Of a DNA stretch of 9,595 nucleotides, positions 1 through 7,622 are shown piece after piece. A program made the translations under genes and the position numbers. The stretch is taken from positions 1 through 9,595 of the forward strand of contig JAAXUD010000068.1 of assembly GCA_013336205.1 (NCBI GenBank). The letters are read 5' to 3'. Positions within the stretch are counted from its first letter, which is position 1. Each line of letters begins with the position of its first letter. The notes below the pieces were generated by a model. The model made no database searches, was not told the DNA's origin, and saw only the letters and a program-made list of their open reading frames with translations. This DNA is from Lentimicrobium sp. GTDB taxonomy: Bacteria; Bacteroidota; Bacteroidia; Bacteroidales; Lentimicrobiaceae.

Positions 1-1
1 T

Positions 2-1888
2 GCAGGAGCCAGTGCTGCTGCAAACTATGATTTTGACAGCCTTATGGTTCCCTTCAGGTGTCTGGCTTCAGATATTGCGCGTAATGAACAGGTTATTTTG
101 AATAATGGGGATCTCGGCAGTTCTATTCGCGCATCTATGACATTCCCGTTCTATTTTAAACCCATCAGAATTGACGGGAGATTGCTTTTTGACGGGGGAA
201 TGTACAATAACTTTCCTTCTGATGTTATGCTGGAAGATTTTTTTCCGGATATAATTATCGGCTGCCAGGCCTCCTCGAATTATGCTGAACCAGAAGCCGA
301 CAACGTGATTTCCCAATTACAGAATATGCTGATGGTAAAAAGTGATTATTCGGTTCTTTGCGATAATGGTGTGCTTATCAGGCCGAATCTGAAGAAGGTA
401 AGTGTCATTGATTTCAGCAATACGAAGGAATTTATTGATAGCGGTTATGTTGAAACAAAACGGCTCATACCGGAAATCAGGTCCTTTATTGTTGAAAAAG
501 TATTGCAGTCGGAAATTGATGCAAAGCGGGCAGCTTTCAATAATAGCAAGCCTCCTTTGCTCATAGGTAATTTTCAGGTATCCGGATTAAAGAGCGGTCA
601 GTTTGAGTATGTAAACCGGATGTTGCGGAAAAATACATTTACCTCTGCCAAATCAGGCAAAGACCCCGGCGTTGGTACCCTCAGCCTGGGAATGATTGAA
701 CCAGAGTATTTCAAACTGATTTCCGAGGGCATGATTCAACATATCTATCCTAAATTATACTACAGGGAAAATACAGGTTTTTATGATCTGATACTTGATG
801 TGAAGAGTAAAAGTCAACTTGAGGCCTCTGTAGGGGGGGCTGTAACATCGAGTGCTGTAAATGAGCTTTTTCTTAAATTTCAATACAATAACTGGAACAA
901 AAATTCTACCCGGCTTCTGGCTAATGCTTATTTCGGAAGGTTTTATAATTCCGGCATGATAGAAGGCCGGATAGATTTCCCCTATAAGCTTCCGTTTTTT
1001 TTAAGGTCACAGTTTACTTTCAATAAGTTTAACTATTTTAAAACAAATTTATATTTCTTTGAGGACGACGATCCATTCTTTTTGGTTGAACGGGATAAAT
1101 TTTTGACTGTAAGTTCAGGCTTTCCGGTTACGAATGATGGTAAACTTGAATTTGAATTTCAGATAGGCTCAAATAAAGATGAGTATTATCAGACTAATTC
1201 ATACTCCCAGAATGATACGCTGGACAAAACTGTATTCCAGTGTTATTCACCTGGTGTTTTACAAGAATTTAACAATTTGAACAGGAAGGAATATCCTAGT
1301 AGTGGTGCCCGGCTGGCTTTCTCCTCTTACCTTGTTTTTGGCCAGGAAAATTATACGCCGGGAAGTACTTCGCCGGTTAATGAAAGTATGGAGAAGCAAC
1401 ATTCATGGATACAGGCTCAGGTAGTTTATGAGAATTATTTTCTGAAGACCGGATCATTAAGGATGGGTATATACGCCCAGGCTCATTTTTCAACTCAGGA
1501 TTATTTCAGTAATTATTCGTCAAGTATCCTCTCTTCCAGTGCTTTTCAGCCTATTCCTGAAAGTATGATTCGTTTTATGCCCCAATTCAGGGCGAATAAA
1601 TTTCTTGCAGCAGGAACAAAAAATATATATACAATCCGGCGTAACCTTGATCTCAGATTAGAAGGCTATCTGTTTGTGCCGACCAAAGGAATTGAACAAA
1701 CCCCGGAAACCAGGCTGGCAGTGGATGCAACTGAAATTAAACTCTGGCCGATGGCAACCACCGCGATTGTTTACTTCAGCCCCGTAGGTCCTGTCAGTTT
1801 AAGTCTTAACTATTTTGATGGGGAGACTGAACCCTGGTCGTTTTTTCTGAAGTTTGGTTACCTTATTTTTAACAAAAGGCCGCTCTGA
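2..1888 (+). CDS. Patatin-like phospholipase with POTRA and C-terminal outer-membrane beta-barrel (5' partial)
   Basis: The reading frame is open to the left edge, so the start, the oxyanion-hole glycines and the GxSxG serine lie outside the window; 628 residues are visible. The first ~150 residues match the second half of a patatin domain: a PFRCLASDI stretch, SIRASMTFPFYF, then FDGGMYNNFP, whose Asp in DGG (visible residue 64, codon 191-193) is the catalytic-dyad Asp of patatins. From about residue 184 a short POTRA-like segment begins (LLIGNFQVSGL). From about residue 273 to the end the protein alternates aromatic and polar residues with Gly/Asn/Asp turns, as in BamA/TamA-type (surface antigen D15) barrels. 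Known relatives with this architecture are PlpD-like type Vd autotransporters and Bacteroidota patatin-barrel proteins; the expected role is a lipid acyl hydrolase tethered to or displayed by the outer membrane. The enzyme substrate is unknown. The family call is firm; whether the patatin domain faces the surface or the periplasm cannot be told. No convincing terminator follows the stop. Confidence 0.88.
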   Translation, partial: AGASAAANYDFDSLMVPFRCLASDIARNEQVILNNGDLGSSIRASMTFPFYFKPIRIDGRLLFDGGMYNNFPSDVMLEDFFPDIIIGCQASSNYAEPEADNVISQLQNMLMVKSDYSVLCDNGVLIRPNLKKVSVIDFSNTKEFIDSGYVETKRLIPEIRSFIVEKVLQSEIDAKRAAFNNSKPPLLIGNFQVSGLKSGQFEYVNRMLRKNTFTSAKSGKDPGVGTLSLGMIEPEYFKLISEGMIQHIYPKLYYRENTGFYDLILDVKSKSQLEASVGGAVTSSAVNELFLKFQYNNWNKNSTRLLANAYFGRFYNSGMIEGRIDFPYKLPFFLRSQFTFNKFNYFKTNLYFFEDDDPFFLVERDKFLTVSSGFPVTNDGKLEFEFQIGSNKDEYYQTNSYSQNDTLDKTVFQCYSPGVLQEFNNLNRKEYPSSGARLAFSSYLVFGQENYTPGSTSPVNESMEKQHSWIQAQVVYENYFLKTGSLRMGIYAQAHFSTQDYFSNYSSSILSSSAFQPIPESMIRFMPQFRANKFLAAGTKNIYTIRRNLDLRLEGYLFVPTKGIEQTPETRLAVDATEIKLWPMATTAIVYFSPVGPVSLSLNYFDGETEPWSFFLKFGYLIFNKRPL

Positions 1889-1961
1889 TGCCATTGGCCG
1901 GCTTTCCCGATTTATTCCACAGGTATTGTTCCAAAGATGCATGCTTGCTTAAAATTATTGT

Positions 1962-1969
1962 TACCTTTG
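1962..1969 (+). promoter_or_regulatory. Putative Bacteroidota -7 promoter element for the DUF349 gene
   Basis: TACCTTTG fits the Bacteroidota sigma-ABfr -7 consensus TAnnTTTG exactly and lies in the gap between the patatin gene and the DUF349 gene. Transcription would start around 1974-1977, giving a leader of about 185 nt to the ATG at 2161. A good -33 TTTG at the usual distance is not seen (a TTG at 1945-1947 is too close), so this rests on the -7 element alone. Confidence 0.5.
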
Positions 1970-2160
1970 CAACCCTAAAACGTTTGTGAACTTAATCAAC
2001 TGAAATATAAACAGTTTAAATCCTGCCTCCATAGTTTACGGCCATAAAGCCTTTTCCGGAAAATCTCTTTCTTTCAATGAAATAACCGGAATGCGGTGTG
2101 TGTCCATATATGAGAGGAATGCTTGTTCAACCTTTTATTAATCATTCATTTGAATACCTA

Positions 2161-4503
2161 ATGGAAACGAAAGATCAATCCAATCAAAATCCTGAGAATG
2201 TAAACCTTAATCAGGAGGAGAATTCCCTTCCCGTTAATGAAACGGTAGAAAATTTAGAAATTTCAGAGGATCAATCAGAAACTGCTATTGTTGCAGTAAT
2301 TGCTGAACCTGATGCTGAAGATGAACCAGCGGCTGAACAAGCTCCTGTTGCTGAAGCAGAGATCGTTGATGCGCAGATTGCCGACGAACCGATTGAGGTG
2401 GTAGAAGTTGCAGAAACTGAGATTAAGGCTGAAGCGCTTCCTGTCATTGAACCTTTAGTGGCTGCAGTAGAAGCAACCACATTCTCTGAAGAGGTAGCTC
2501 CGGAAGTTGATGTGGTTGCTGAAGAAGAAACTACTTTGTCTGAAGAGGTAGCTCCTGAAGTTGCAGTGGTTGCTGAAGAAGAAACTACTTTGTCTGAAGA
2601 GGTGGGCGCTGAAGTTGCAATGGCTACAGAAGACGTTAGTGTCATGGCTGAGCCGGAAGCTGTTATTATCGCTGCTGGTGAAATCATTCCGGAAGTTGAA
2701 GAGCATGCCGATGAAGAAGAGCAGGATGAGGTTGAAGAGCATGAAATAGAAGATAATCCTCAGTATGAAGGCCTCAGCAGGGAGCAATTGGTTGAAAAAC
2801 TTGAAGACCTTGTTAAGGACTCAAATGTGAATGCCATTAAGGCATCTGTAGGGTTTATCAGGATAGCCTTCCTGAAACTGAATAAAGAGTATAAGCAGGA
2901 GCTTTATCAAAAACTTGCAGAAGTTTCACCTGATGCAGAGGCTGAAGCAGAACCAGCCGCAGAAGTGCAGACTGTTCAGGACGATGCTGTAGAAGAGCGG
3001 TTTAAAGCAGCTTTCAATATATATAAGCAAAACAAGGGTAAGTTTAATGAGGAGCAGGAAAAGGTTAAAATTAAAAACCTTGAAGCCAAAAACCAGATTC
3101 TTGATGAACTTAAGGCGCTGATTAATTCAGAAGAAACCCTTAAAAAGACATACGATGAGTTTAAATTGCTTCAGGAAAAATGGAAAACCATAGGAATGGT
3201 TCCCAAAGGGGAAATCAATAACCTATGGCAGAATTACCATTTCCTGGTTGAGAAATTTTTCGATAAAGTAAAAATCAACAAGGAACTAAAAGACCTTGAT
3301 CTGAAGAAAAATCTTGAAGCTAAAATACTTCTTTGTGGAAAAGCTGAAGAGTTGTTGCTCGAAACTTCAATCATGAAGTCATTCAAGCAATTGCAGCAAT
3401 ATCATGAAGAGTGGAAAGAGATCGGACCTGTTCCACAGGATAAAAAAGATGAACTCTGGGATCGTTTCCGTAGTGCAACGGAGAAGATTAACGAGCGTCG
3501 CCGTGAGTATTACGATGAGATGCAGGATAGTCTGGAGCAAAATCTGTCTGCAAAAGTTATTTTGTGCGAAAAAGCAGAGCAATTACTCGCTGCAGAAAGT
3601 GATTCTATCAAAGCATGGCAGGATGTAACTGCACAGATTACCGAATTGCTTAAAATCTGGAAAACAATCGGACCAGCACCCAAAAAGCAGAACAATGAGA
3701 TATGGGCAAGGTTCAAAACTTCACTTGACGGGTTTTTCAATACGAAGAAAGACTACTTCAATAAGCTGAAGGAACAGCAAATGAATAACTTCAATCTGAA
3801 ACTTGATCTTTGTGTTCAGGCTGAAGCGCTGCGAAATAGCACTGATTGGAAAAATACCAGCCGTGAGCTGATCAATCTTCAGAATGAATGGAAGAAGGTA
3901 GGTCCGGTTCCACGTAAACAAAGTGACCGGATCTGGAAACGTTTCAGGGCAGCCTGCGATGAGTTTTTCTCGACAAAATCTGAGTATTTCAAAAATGTTT
4001 CAGGGCACGAAGAGGAGAATATGAAGCTGAAGCTCGGTTTAATTGAGCAGGTGAAAGAATTTGAGGTTGGTGACGATCGCAATCAAGCCGTGGAAACATT
4101 GAAAGACTTTCAGCGGCAGTGGATGGAAATAGGCCATGTTCCTATCAAAGAAAAGGAAAAACTACAAACAGAATTCAGGGCACTGATTAACAAGCATTTC
4201 GAGAAGTTGAAAATGGAATCCATTTCAATGGGAGCCAGCAATTATCGCAGTCGCGTTGAACGGATGGCTAAAGATTCTCCTGATGCCGGAAGGATAATCA
4301 GTAAAGAACGCAGTTTTGTACAAGGTAAGATCCTGCAATTGCAGGACGAAATCAAAACCTGGGAAAACAATATAGGTTTCTTCGCCAAATCGAAAACAGC
4401 AAACCTGCTGAAACAGGAATTTGAGAAAAAGATCGATAAAGCAAAAGAAGAACTTCAGTTGCTTGAAGCCAAACTTAAGATGCTTCGTGAGACTAATCAA
4501 TAA
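2161..4503 (+). CDS. DUF349 repeat protein with long acidic N-terminal region
   Basis: The 780-residue product carries five copies of the DUF349 signature (WKxIGPVP...W..F); their leading Trp residues are at 341, 418, 500, 577 and 654, i.e. spaced 77, 82, 77 and 77. Each unit is a Lys/Glu-rich helical stretch often ending in LCxKAEEL. Residues 1-200 are strongly acidic, low complexity and probably disordered, including three 18-residue tandem repeats (106-159) and a Glu/Asp cluster near 179-198. The last ~60 residues look like a coiled coil (KILQLQDEIKTWENN onward). No signal peptide or membrane segment is seen, so it is probably cytoplasmic. DUF349 has no established biochemical function that I can state; annotations such as 'chromosome segregation protein' reflect only coiled-coil similarity. 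I prefer the ATG at 2161 (METKDQ...) to an in-frame GTG at 2098: the extra 21 residues (CPYMRGMLVQPF...) are hydrophobic and unlike the acidic start. It has its own promoter candidate and a strong terminator, so it is probably monocistronic. Confidence 0.9.
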   Translation: METKDQSNQNPENVNLNQEENSLPVNETVENLEISEDQSETAIVAVIAEPDAEDEPAAEQAPVAEAEIVDAQIADEPIEVVEVAETEIKAEALPVIEPLVAAVEATTFSEEVAPEVDVVAEEETTLSEEVAPEVAVVAEEETTLSEEVGAEVAMATEDVSVMAEPEAVIIAAGEIIPEVEEHADEEEQDEVEEHEIEDNPQYEGLSREQLVEKLEDLVKDSNVNAIKASVGFIRIAFLKLNKEYKQELYQKLAEVSPDAEAEAEPAAEVQTVQDDAVEERFKAAFNIYKQNKGKFNEEQEKVKIKNLEAKNQILDELKALINSEETLKKTYDEFKLLQEKWKTIGMVPKGEINNLWQNYHFLVEKFFDKVKINKELKDLDLKKNLEAKILLCGKAEELLLETSIMKSFKQLQQYHEEWKEIGPVPQDKKDELWDRFRSATEKINERRREYYDEMQDSLEQNLSAKVILCEKAEQLLAAESDSIKAWQDVTAQITELLKIWKTIGPAPKKQNNEIWARFKTSLDGFFNTKKDYFNKLKEQQMNNFNLKLDLCVQAEALRNSTDWKNTSRELINLQNEWKKVGPVPRKQSDRIWKRFRAACDEFFSTKSEYFKNVSGHEEENMKLKLGLIEQVKEFEVGDDRNQAVETLKDFQRQWMEIGHVPIKEKEKLQTEFRALINKHFEKLKMESISMGASNYRSRVERMAKDSPDAGRIISKERSFVQGKILQLQDEIKTWENNIGFFAKSKTANLLKQEFEKKIDKAKEELQLLEAKLKMLRETNQ
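2476..2637 (+). repeat. Three tandem 54-bp in-frame coding repeats
   Basis: Units at 2476-2529, 2530-2583 and 2584-2637 encode T-T-(F/L)-S-E-E-V-(A/G)-(P/A)-E-V-x-V/M-V/A-A/T-E-E/D-E/V. Units 1 and 2 are nearly identical at DNA level and unit 3 has diverged at its end. The repeat lies in the acidic N-terminal region of the DUF349 protein. Its length is a multiple of three, so gain or loss of a unit would keep the frame. Confidence 0.85.
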
Positions 4504-4504
4504 A

Positions 4505-4543
4505 TAAACAAGAACCGCCGGAATCTCCGGCGGTTCTTGTTTA
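4505..4543 (+). terminator. Intrinsic terminator of the DUF349 gene
   Basis: A perfect 18-bp inverted repeat (4505-4522 with 4526-4543) encloses a 3-nt loop (ATC) and begins just after the TAA stop at 4501-4503. The core is GC-rich (ACCGCCGGA) and the outer right arm is T-rich (TTCTTGTTTA), as expected for a Rho-independent terminator. The next gene downstream runs in the same direction, so this separates the two transcription units. Confidence 0.9.
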
Positions 4544-4641
4544 TACCCAATCCAGTTTTATTATTCAATTCCCTCCTTTTACTCATGTTTGCATTTCTAT
4601 GGCAAATGCATTTTCTGTAGCAATAATTTGTTAATCGCTTT

Positions 4642-4676
4642 GTTTATAGTATAAACCATTCGTTAGTGTGGTTTAT
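4642..4676. promoter_or_regulatory. GTTTAT dyads upstream of the AsmA-family gene (putative operator)
   Basis: GTTTATA (4642-4648) and TATAAAC (4650-4656) form a perfect palindrome with 7-bp arms around one central G. A further inverted pair, ATAAACCA (4651-4658) and TGGTTTAT (4669-4676), overlaps it and runs into the candidate -7 element. Three copies of one hexamer arranged around the expected -33 region suggest a regulator-binding site. AT-rich dyads do occur by chance, so this is inference. Confidence 0.35.
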
Positions 4677-4681
4677 CTTTG
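4674..4681 (+). promoter_or_regulatory. Putative Bacteroidota -7 promoter element for the AsmA-family gene
   Basis: TATCTTTG matches TAnnTTTG exactly. It lies 39 nt before the ATG at 4721 and predicts a start of transcription around 4686-4689 with a short leader of about 35 nt. There is no clear -33 TTTG at the normal distance; that position holds the GTTTAT/ATAAAC dyads instead, which could mean activator dependence. No usable Shine-Dalgarno sequence precedes the ATG (AGGA at 4715-4718 is too close). Confidence 0.5.
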
Positions 4682-4720
4682 TATTGAAAATGGTTTAATA
4701 AGAATATCAGCATCAGGATT

Positions 4721-7558
4721 ATGAAAAAAACAGCAAAAGTGTCAGCTATTGTGCTTCTGGCCGTGGTATTGGCTTTGGTAGCCGCTCCCTTTATTTTCAA
4801 GGGAAAGATTATTGAAGCGGTTAAACGTGAGGCCAATAAATCGCTCAATGCAAAACTCGACTTCGAGGGGGTATCTCTTTCTCTTTTCAGGAGTTTTCCG
4901 GATTTTTCTTTGCGGTTAGATAAGTTAACGTTGGTAGGTATTGATGAATTTGCGAAAGATACCCTGGCTAGTATACCCGATATGAAGCTTACGATAGATC
5001 TGATGAGTGTTTTTAAAGGTACACAATATGAGATCAAGGTTGTGAAATTAAACAATCCGATGTTTAAATTGAGGGTGTTGGCTGATGGTCGTGCAAACTG
5101 GGATATTGTAAAGCCCCCGGCTGATACCACTGCTCCTGCTGAAGGCGGGCCTGAAGTTCCTTTCAAAGCTGCCCTCCGTAGTTTTACGATCAACGATGGA
5201 ACAATAATCTATGATGATGCAAGCCTGAATACCCTTGTGATTGCCAGGCAGGTAAATCATGAACTTAGTGGCGATCTGACCGCTGATTTTACTGAGGTCC
5301 TGACTGAAACTGCAGTGGGCGATCTGGTTGTGGATTATGAAGGTATACGTTATCTTAATAAGGCAAAAGCACTACTGAAATCAAAGATCGGTGCCGATCT
5401 TGTGGCATGGAAGTTTACGTTTCCGGATGCAACACTGACCCTGAATGATTTGGACTTGTTGGCTTCCGGTTATTTTGCCATGCCTGAGGAAGGTTACGAT
5501 ATGGATATAAAGTTTGAAGCAGTGAAGGCCGGTTTTAAGAGTTTTCTTTCAATGATTCCTGCTATTTACTCAAAGGACTTTGACGCTGTTCAGGCAAAAG
5601 GTAGTCTGGCGTTCACAGGATATGTAAAAGGACTATACAGCGACAATTCTATGCCTGGTTTTGGGGTGAATATTGAGATTGCAAATGCAATGTTCCGTTA
5701 TCCCGCTCTGCCGGGAGCAGTTGAGAATGTGGCGATGGAAGCCGGAATTTCCAATGCGAACGGAGATCCAGACGCTACAATTATTGATGTTAAGAAATTA
5801 CACCTGGAAATGGCAGGGAATCCGGTAGATGTCCGGCTGTATGTCAGCACGCCGGTGAGCGATCCCTATATCGATACAAAAATTGTTGGGAAACTGAATC
5901 TGGCGGATGTTGGCAAATTCTATCCGCTGGAGAAGGGTGACGAACTATCCGGTCTTCTCGATGCTGATATTCTGGCAAAAGGGAAATTGTCAGCCATCGA
6001 AAATAAACAATTCGATCAGTTTAAAGCTGAAGGCAGGATTCTGGCATCGGAAGTAGTATATAAAACAGATTTATTGCCTGAAAAGCTTTCTATAAGTGAT
6101 GCCAGATTAAACCTTTCTCCGTCTGTTGTCGATATGCCTGTTTTTAAAGCAGTGATTGGTAAAAATGATATAGCTGCCAGCGGCAGGCTTGAGAATTTAA
6201 TGGCTTATTTTTTCGATAAGGGTGATTTAATCGGAAAACTGTCGTTGAATTCATCCTTTTTTAATGTGAATGACTTTATGAGTGAGCCAACGACGGCTGG
6301 TGCAGCTTCAGATACGGTTTCAATTGGCATTGTTGAGATTCCGGGTGGTATCGATTTTGCGATAGTGGCTGAATTCGGTCATGTGCTCTACGACAATATG
6401 GATTTAAGGAATGTTACAGGGCAAATGCGGGTGAAGGATAAAAGACTTTCATTAGAGAATTTGAAAATGAATACAATGGGAGGTTCTGTTGGTGTAAACG
6501 GAACCTATTCTACTTCTCAGGCTGACAAACCAGAAGTCGATTTCAGGCTTGATATTCAGGATGTGGATGTGCAACAGGCTTTTAAAACCTTCAATACCCT
6601 GGAAAAACTGGCACCAATAGCCGGTCTGGCTGCAGGTAGGTTCAGCACTCAGCTGAGTTTGAAAACGGACCTTAATGGAAATATGATGCCGGTATACTCT
6701 TCCATCAATGGTGGAGGCAAACTAACATCACCGGCACTTACTTTTACCAATGTAAATACCTTCGGTAAAGTAGCCGATGCGCTAAAAATCGACAAACTGA
6801 AACAATGGGCGATTGAAAAAATTAACCTTTCGTTTGAACTGGTGGATGGTAAGGTATTTGTAAAACCGTTTCAAACAGCCATCGGGAAAACCAAGGCCGA
6901 TATTTCAGGCTGGAATTCCTTTGATGAAACCATGGAGTATGTGATGCAGCTTTCCATTCCGCGAAGTGAGTTTGGCGGGGCAGCCAACAATGTATTGAAT
7001 AACCTGGTGAGTGAAGCGAATAAGAAAGGTGCAAATTTCAGCCTGGGTGAAACAGTGCCTGTGGCGGTGCTTATCAGCGGAACAATAACCAATCCTAAAA
7101 TCTCGACCAGTCTGAAAAGTATGGGTACAAATGCCGTTGAGGAAATGAAACAGCAGATCAATGAAACCATTCAGCAGAAAAAGGAAGAGGCTGAGACAAA
7201 AGTCCGGGAAGAAGCTGTTAAATACATTGAAGAAGCAAATGTCCAGGCTCAGAAGATTCTTGCAACCGCACAAAAGCAAGCTGATGAGGTTATGCGGGTA
7301 GCCAATGAGTCTGCGGCTAAAATTAAGTCAGAAGCCGACAAGCAGGCCTTGCAGATAATTGCTGAAGGCAAGAAAAATGGCCCGATTGCTGAATTCGCGG
7401 CAAAGAAAACAGCGGACGGGGTGAAGAAGGAAGCAGCAAATCAGGCCGATAATGTAGTGGCTGAAGCTAAGAAACAGTCCGATAATCTGATGGCGAAAGC
7501 CAGACTTGAATCAGACAAAGTTATTCAGGAAGGAAAGGACAAAGCCGCCGGGAAATAG
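4721..7558 (+). CDS. AsmA-family protein with C-terminal hendecad-repeat helical tail
   Basis: A 945-residue protein that opens with MKKTAKV and a single hydrophobic segment at about residues 7-26, consistent with an N-terminal membrane anchor and a periplasmic body. The first ~130 residues match the AsmA N-terminus: REANKSLNAKLDFEGVSLSLFRSFPDFSLRLDKL, then KLNNPMFKLRVLADGRANWDIVKP. Residues ~130-560 are long stretches of amphipathic beta-strand. Residues ~567-795 match the AsmA C-terminal region (MGGSVGVNGTY, TFGKVADALKID, DGKVFVKPF, GWNSFDETM). AsmA-like proteins are linked to outer-membrane biogenesis and, from related large members such as TamB and YhdP, to bridge-like phospholipid transport; the cargo here is unknown. 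The unusual part is residues ~807-945, an Ala/Lys/Glu/Gln-rich helix with strict 11-residue periodicity from ~828 to 937 and no beta propensity. The gene stands alone between two terminators. The ATG follows a matching promoter, and the membrane segment begins directly after it, which supports this start. Confidence 0.9.
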   Translation: MKKTAKVSAIVLLAVVLALVAAPFIFKGKIIEAVKREANKSLNAKLDFEGVSLSLFRSFPDFSLRLDKLTLVGIDEFAKDTLASIPDMKLTIDLMSVFKGTQYEIKVVKLNNPMFKLRVLADGRANWDIVKPPADTTAPAEGGPEVPFKAALRSFTINDGTIIYDDASLNTLVIARQVNHELSGDLTADFTEVLTETAVGDLVVDYEGIRYLNKAKALLKSKIGADLVAWKFTFPDATLTLNDLDLLASGYFAMPEEGYDMDIKFEAVKAGFKSFLSMIPAIYSKDFDAVQAKGSLAFTGYVKGLYSDNSMPGFGVNIEIANAMFRYPALPGAVENVAMEAGISNANGDPDATIIDVKKLHLEMAGNPVDVRLYVSTPVSDPYIDTKIVGKLNLADVGKFYPLEKGDELSGLLDADILAKGKLSAIENKQFDQFKAEGRILASEVVYKTDLLPEKLSISDARLNLSPSVVDMPVFKAVIGKNDIAASGRLENLMAYFFDKGDLIGKLSLNSSFFNVNDFMSEPTTAGAASDTVSIGIVEIPGGIDFAIVAEFGHVLYDNMDLRNVTGQMRVKDKRLSLENLKMNTMGGSVGVNGTYSTSQADKPEVDFRLDIQDVDVQQAFKTFNTLEKLAPIAGLAAGRFSTQLSLKTDLNGNMMPVYSSINGGGKLTSPALTFTNVNTFGKVADALKIDKLKQWAIEKINLSFELVDGKVFVKPFQTAIGKTKADISGWNSFDETMEYVMQLSIPRSEFGGAANNVLNNLVSEANKKGANFSLGETVPVAVLISGTITNPKISTSLKSMGTNAVEEMKQQINETIQQKKEEAETKVREEAVKYIEEANVQAQKILATAQKQADEVMRVANESAAKIKSEADKQALQIIAEGKKNGPIAEFAAKKTADGVKKEAANQADNVVAEAKKQSDNLMAKARLESDKVIQEGKDKAAGK
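7204..7531 (+). repeat. Ten in-phase 11-residue (hendecad) repeats in the AsmA-family protein tail
   Basis: From residue 828 to 937 the tail divides without slippage into 11-residue units, most beginning with Ala or Gly, with Ala or Ser at position 5 and hydrophobic residues at positions 8-9. Examples are ANVQAQKILAT, AQKQADEVMRV, ANESAAKIKSE, ADKQALQIIAE, AKKQSDNLMAK and ARLESDKVIQE. The DNA copies have diverged, so this is a protein-level repeat. Hendecads form right-handed coiled coils or long amphipathic helices, as in late-embryogenesis-abundant and apolipoprotein-type proteins. Confidence 0.75.
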
Positions 7559-7569
7559 TTTTGTTTGTT

Positions 7570-7612
7570 AATACTCAAAGAACCCGTCAATACTGTGGGC
7601 TCTTTGAGTATT
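7570..7612 (+). terminator. Probable terminator between converging genes
   Basis: The arms 7570-7585 and 7597-7612 pair over 16 positions with one A-C mismatch, around an 11-nt loop. The hairpin starts 12 nt after the AsmA-family stop. On the + strand it is followed by CTTTATAA, a weak U-rich tail; on the - strand the following bases are A-rich (AACAAACAAAA). It therefore fits the + strand gene better, though the hairpin lies between two converging genes and may slow transcription from both sides. Confidence 0.65.
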
Positions 7613-7622
7613 CTTTATAAGA

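Noticed and set aside
1877..1915. GGCC-containing imperfect hairpin after the patatin gene considered as a terminator
   Set aside because: Only four paired core bases without a bulge and no T-tract; not convincing.
2098..2160. GTG at 2098 as the start of the DUF349 protein
   Set aside because: The 21 added residues are hydrophobic and unlike the charged protein body, and an ATG at 2161 gives a typical start; kept only as an alternative.
2476..2637. Tandem repeats considered as a CRISPR-like array
   Set aside because: The units are contiguous, without spacers, in frame and coding; no cas genes are present.
2271..2687. A 138-codon open frame on the - strand, rich in Ser, Ala and Thr
   Set aside because: It is the antisense of the low-complexity, Glu/Ala/Val-rich and tandemly repeated part of the DUF349 gene; the composition fully explains the missing stops, and it has no family resemblance.
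4590..4610. Inverted repeat TGCATTT / AAATGCA with a 7-nt loop
   Set aside because: Short, AT-rich and far from the promoter element; easily due to chance.
4663..5193. A 176-codon open frame on the - strand over the start of the AsmA-family gene
   Set aside because: The opposite strand encodes clear AsmA N-terminal motifs and a membrane anchor; the - strand product has no recognisable domain and would cross the promoter.
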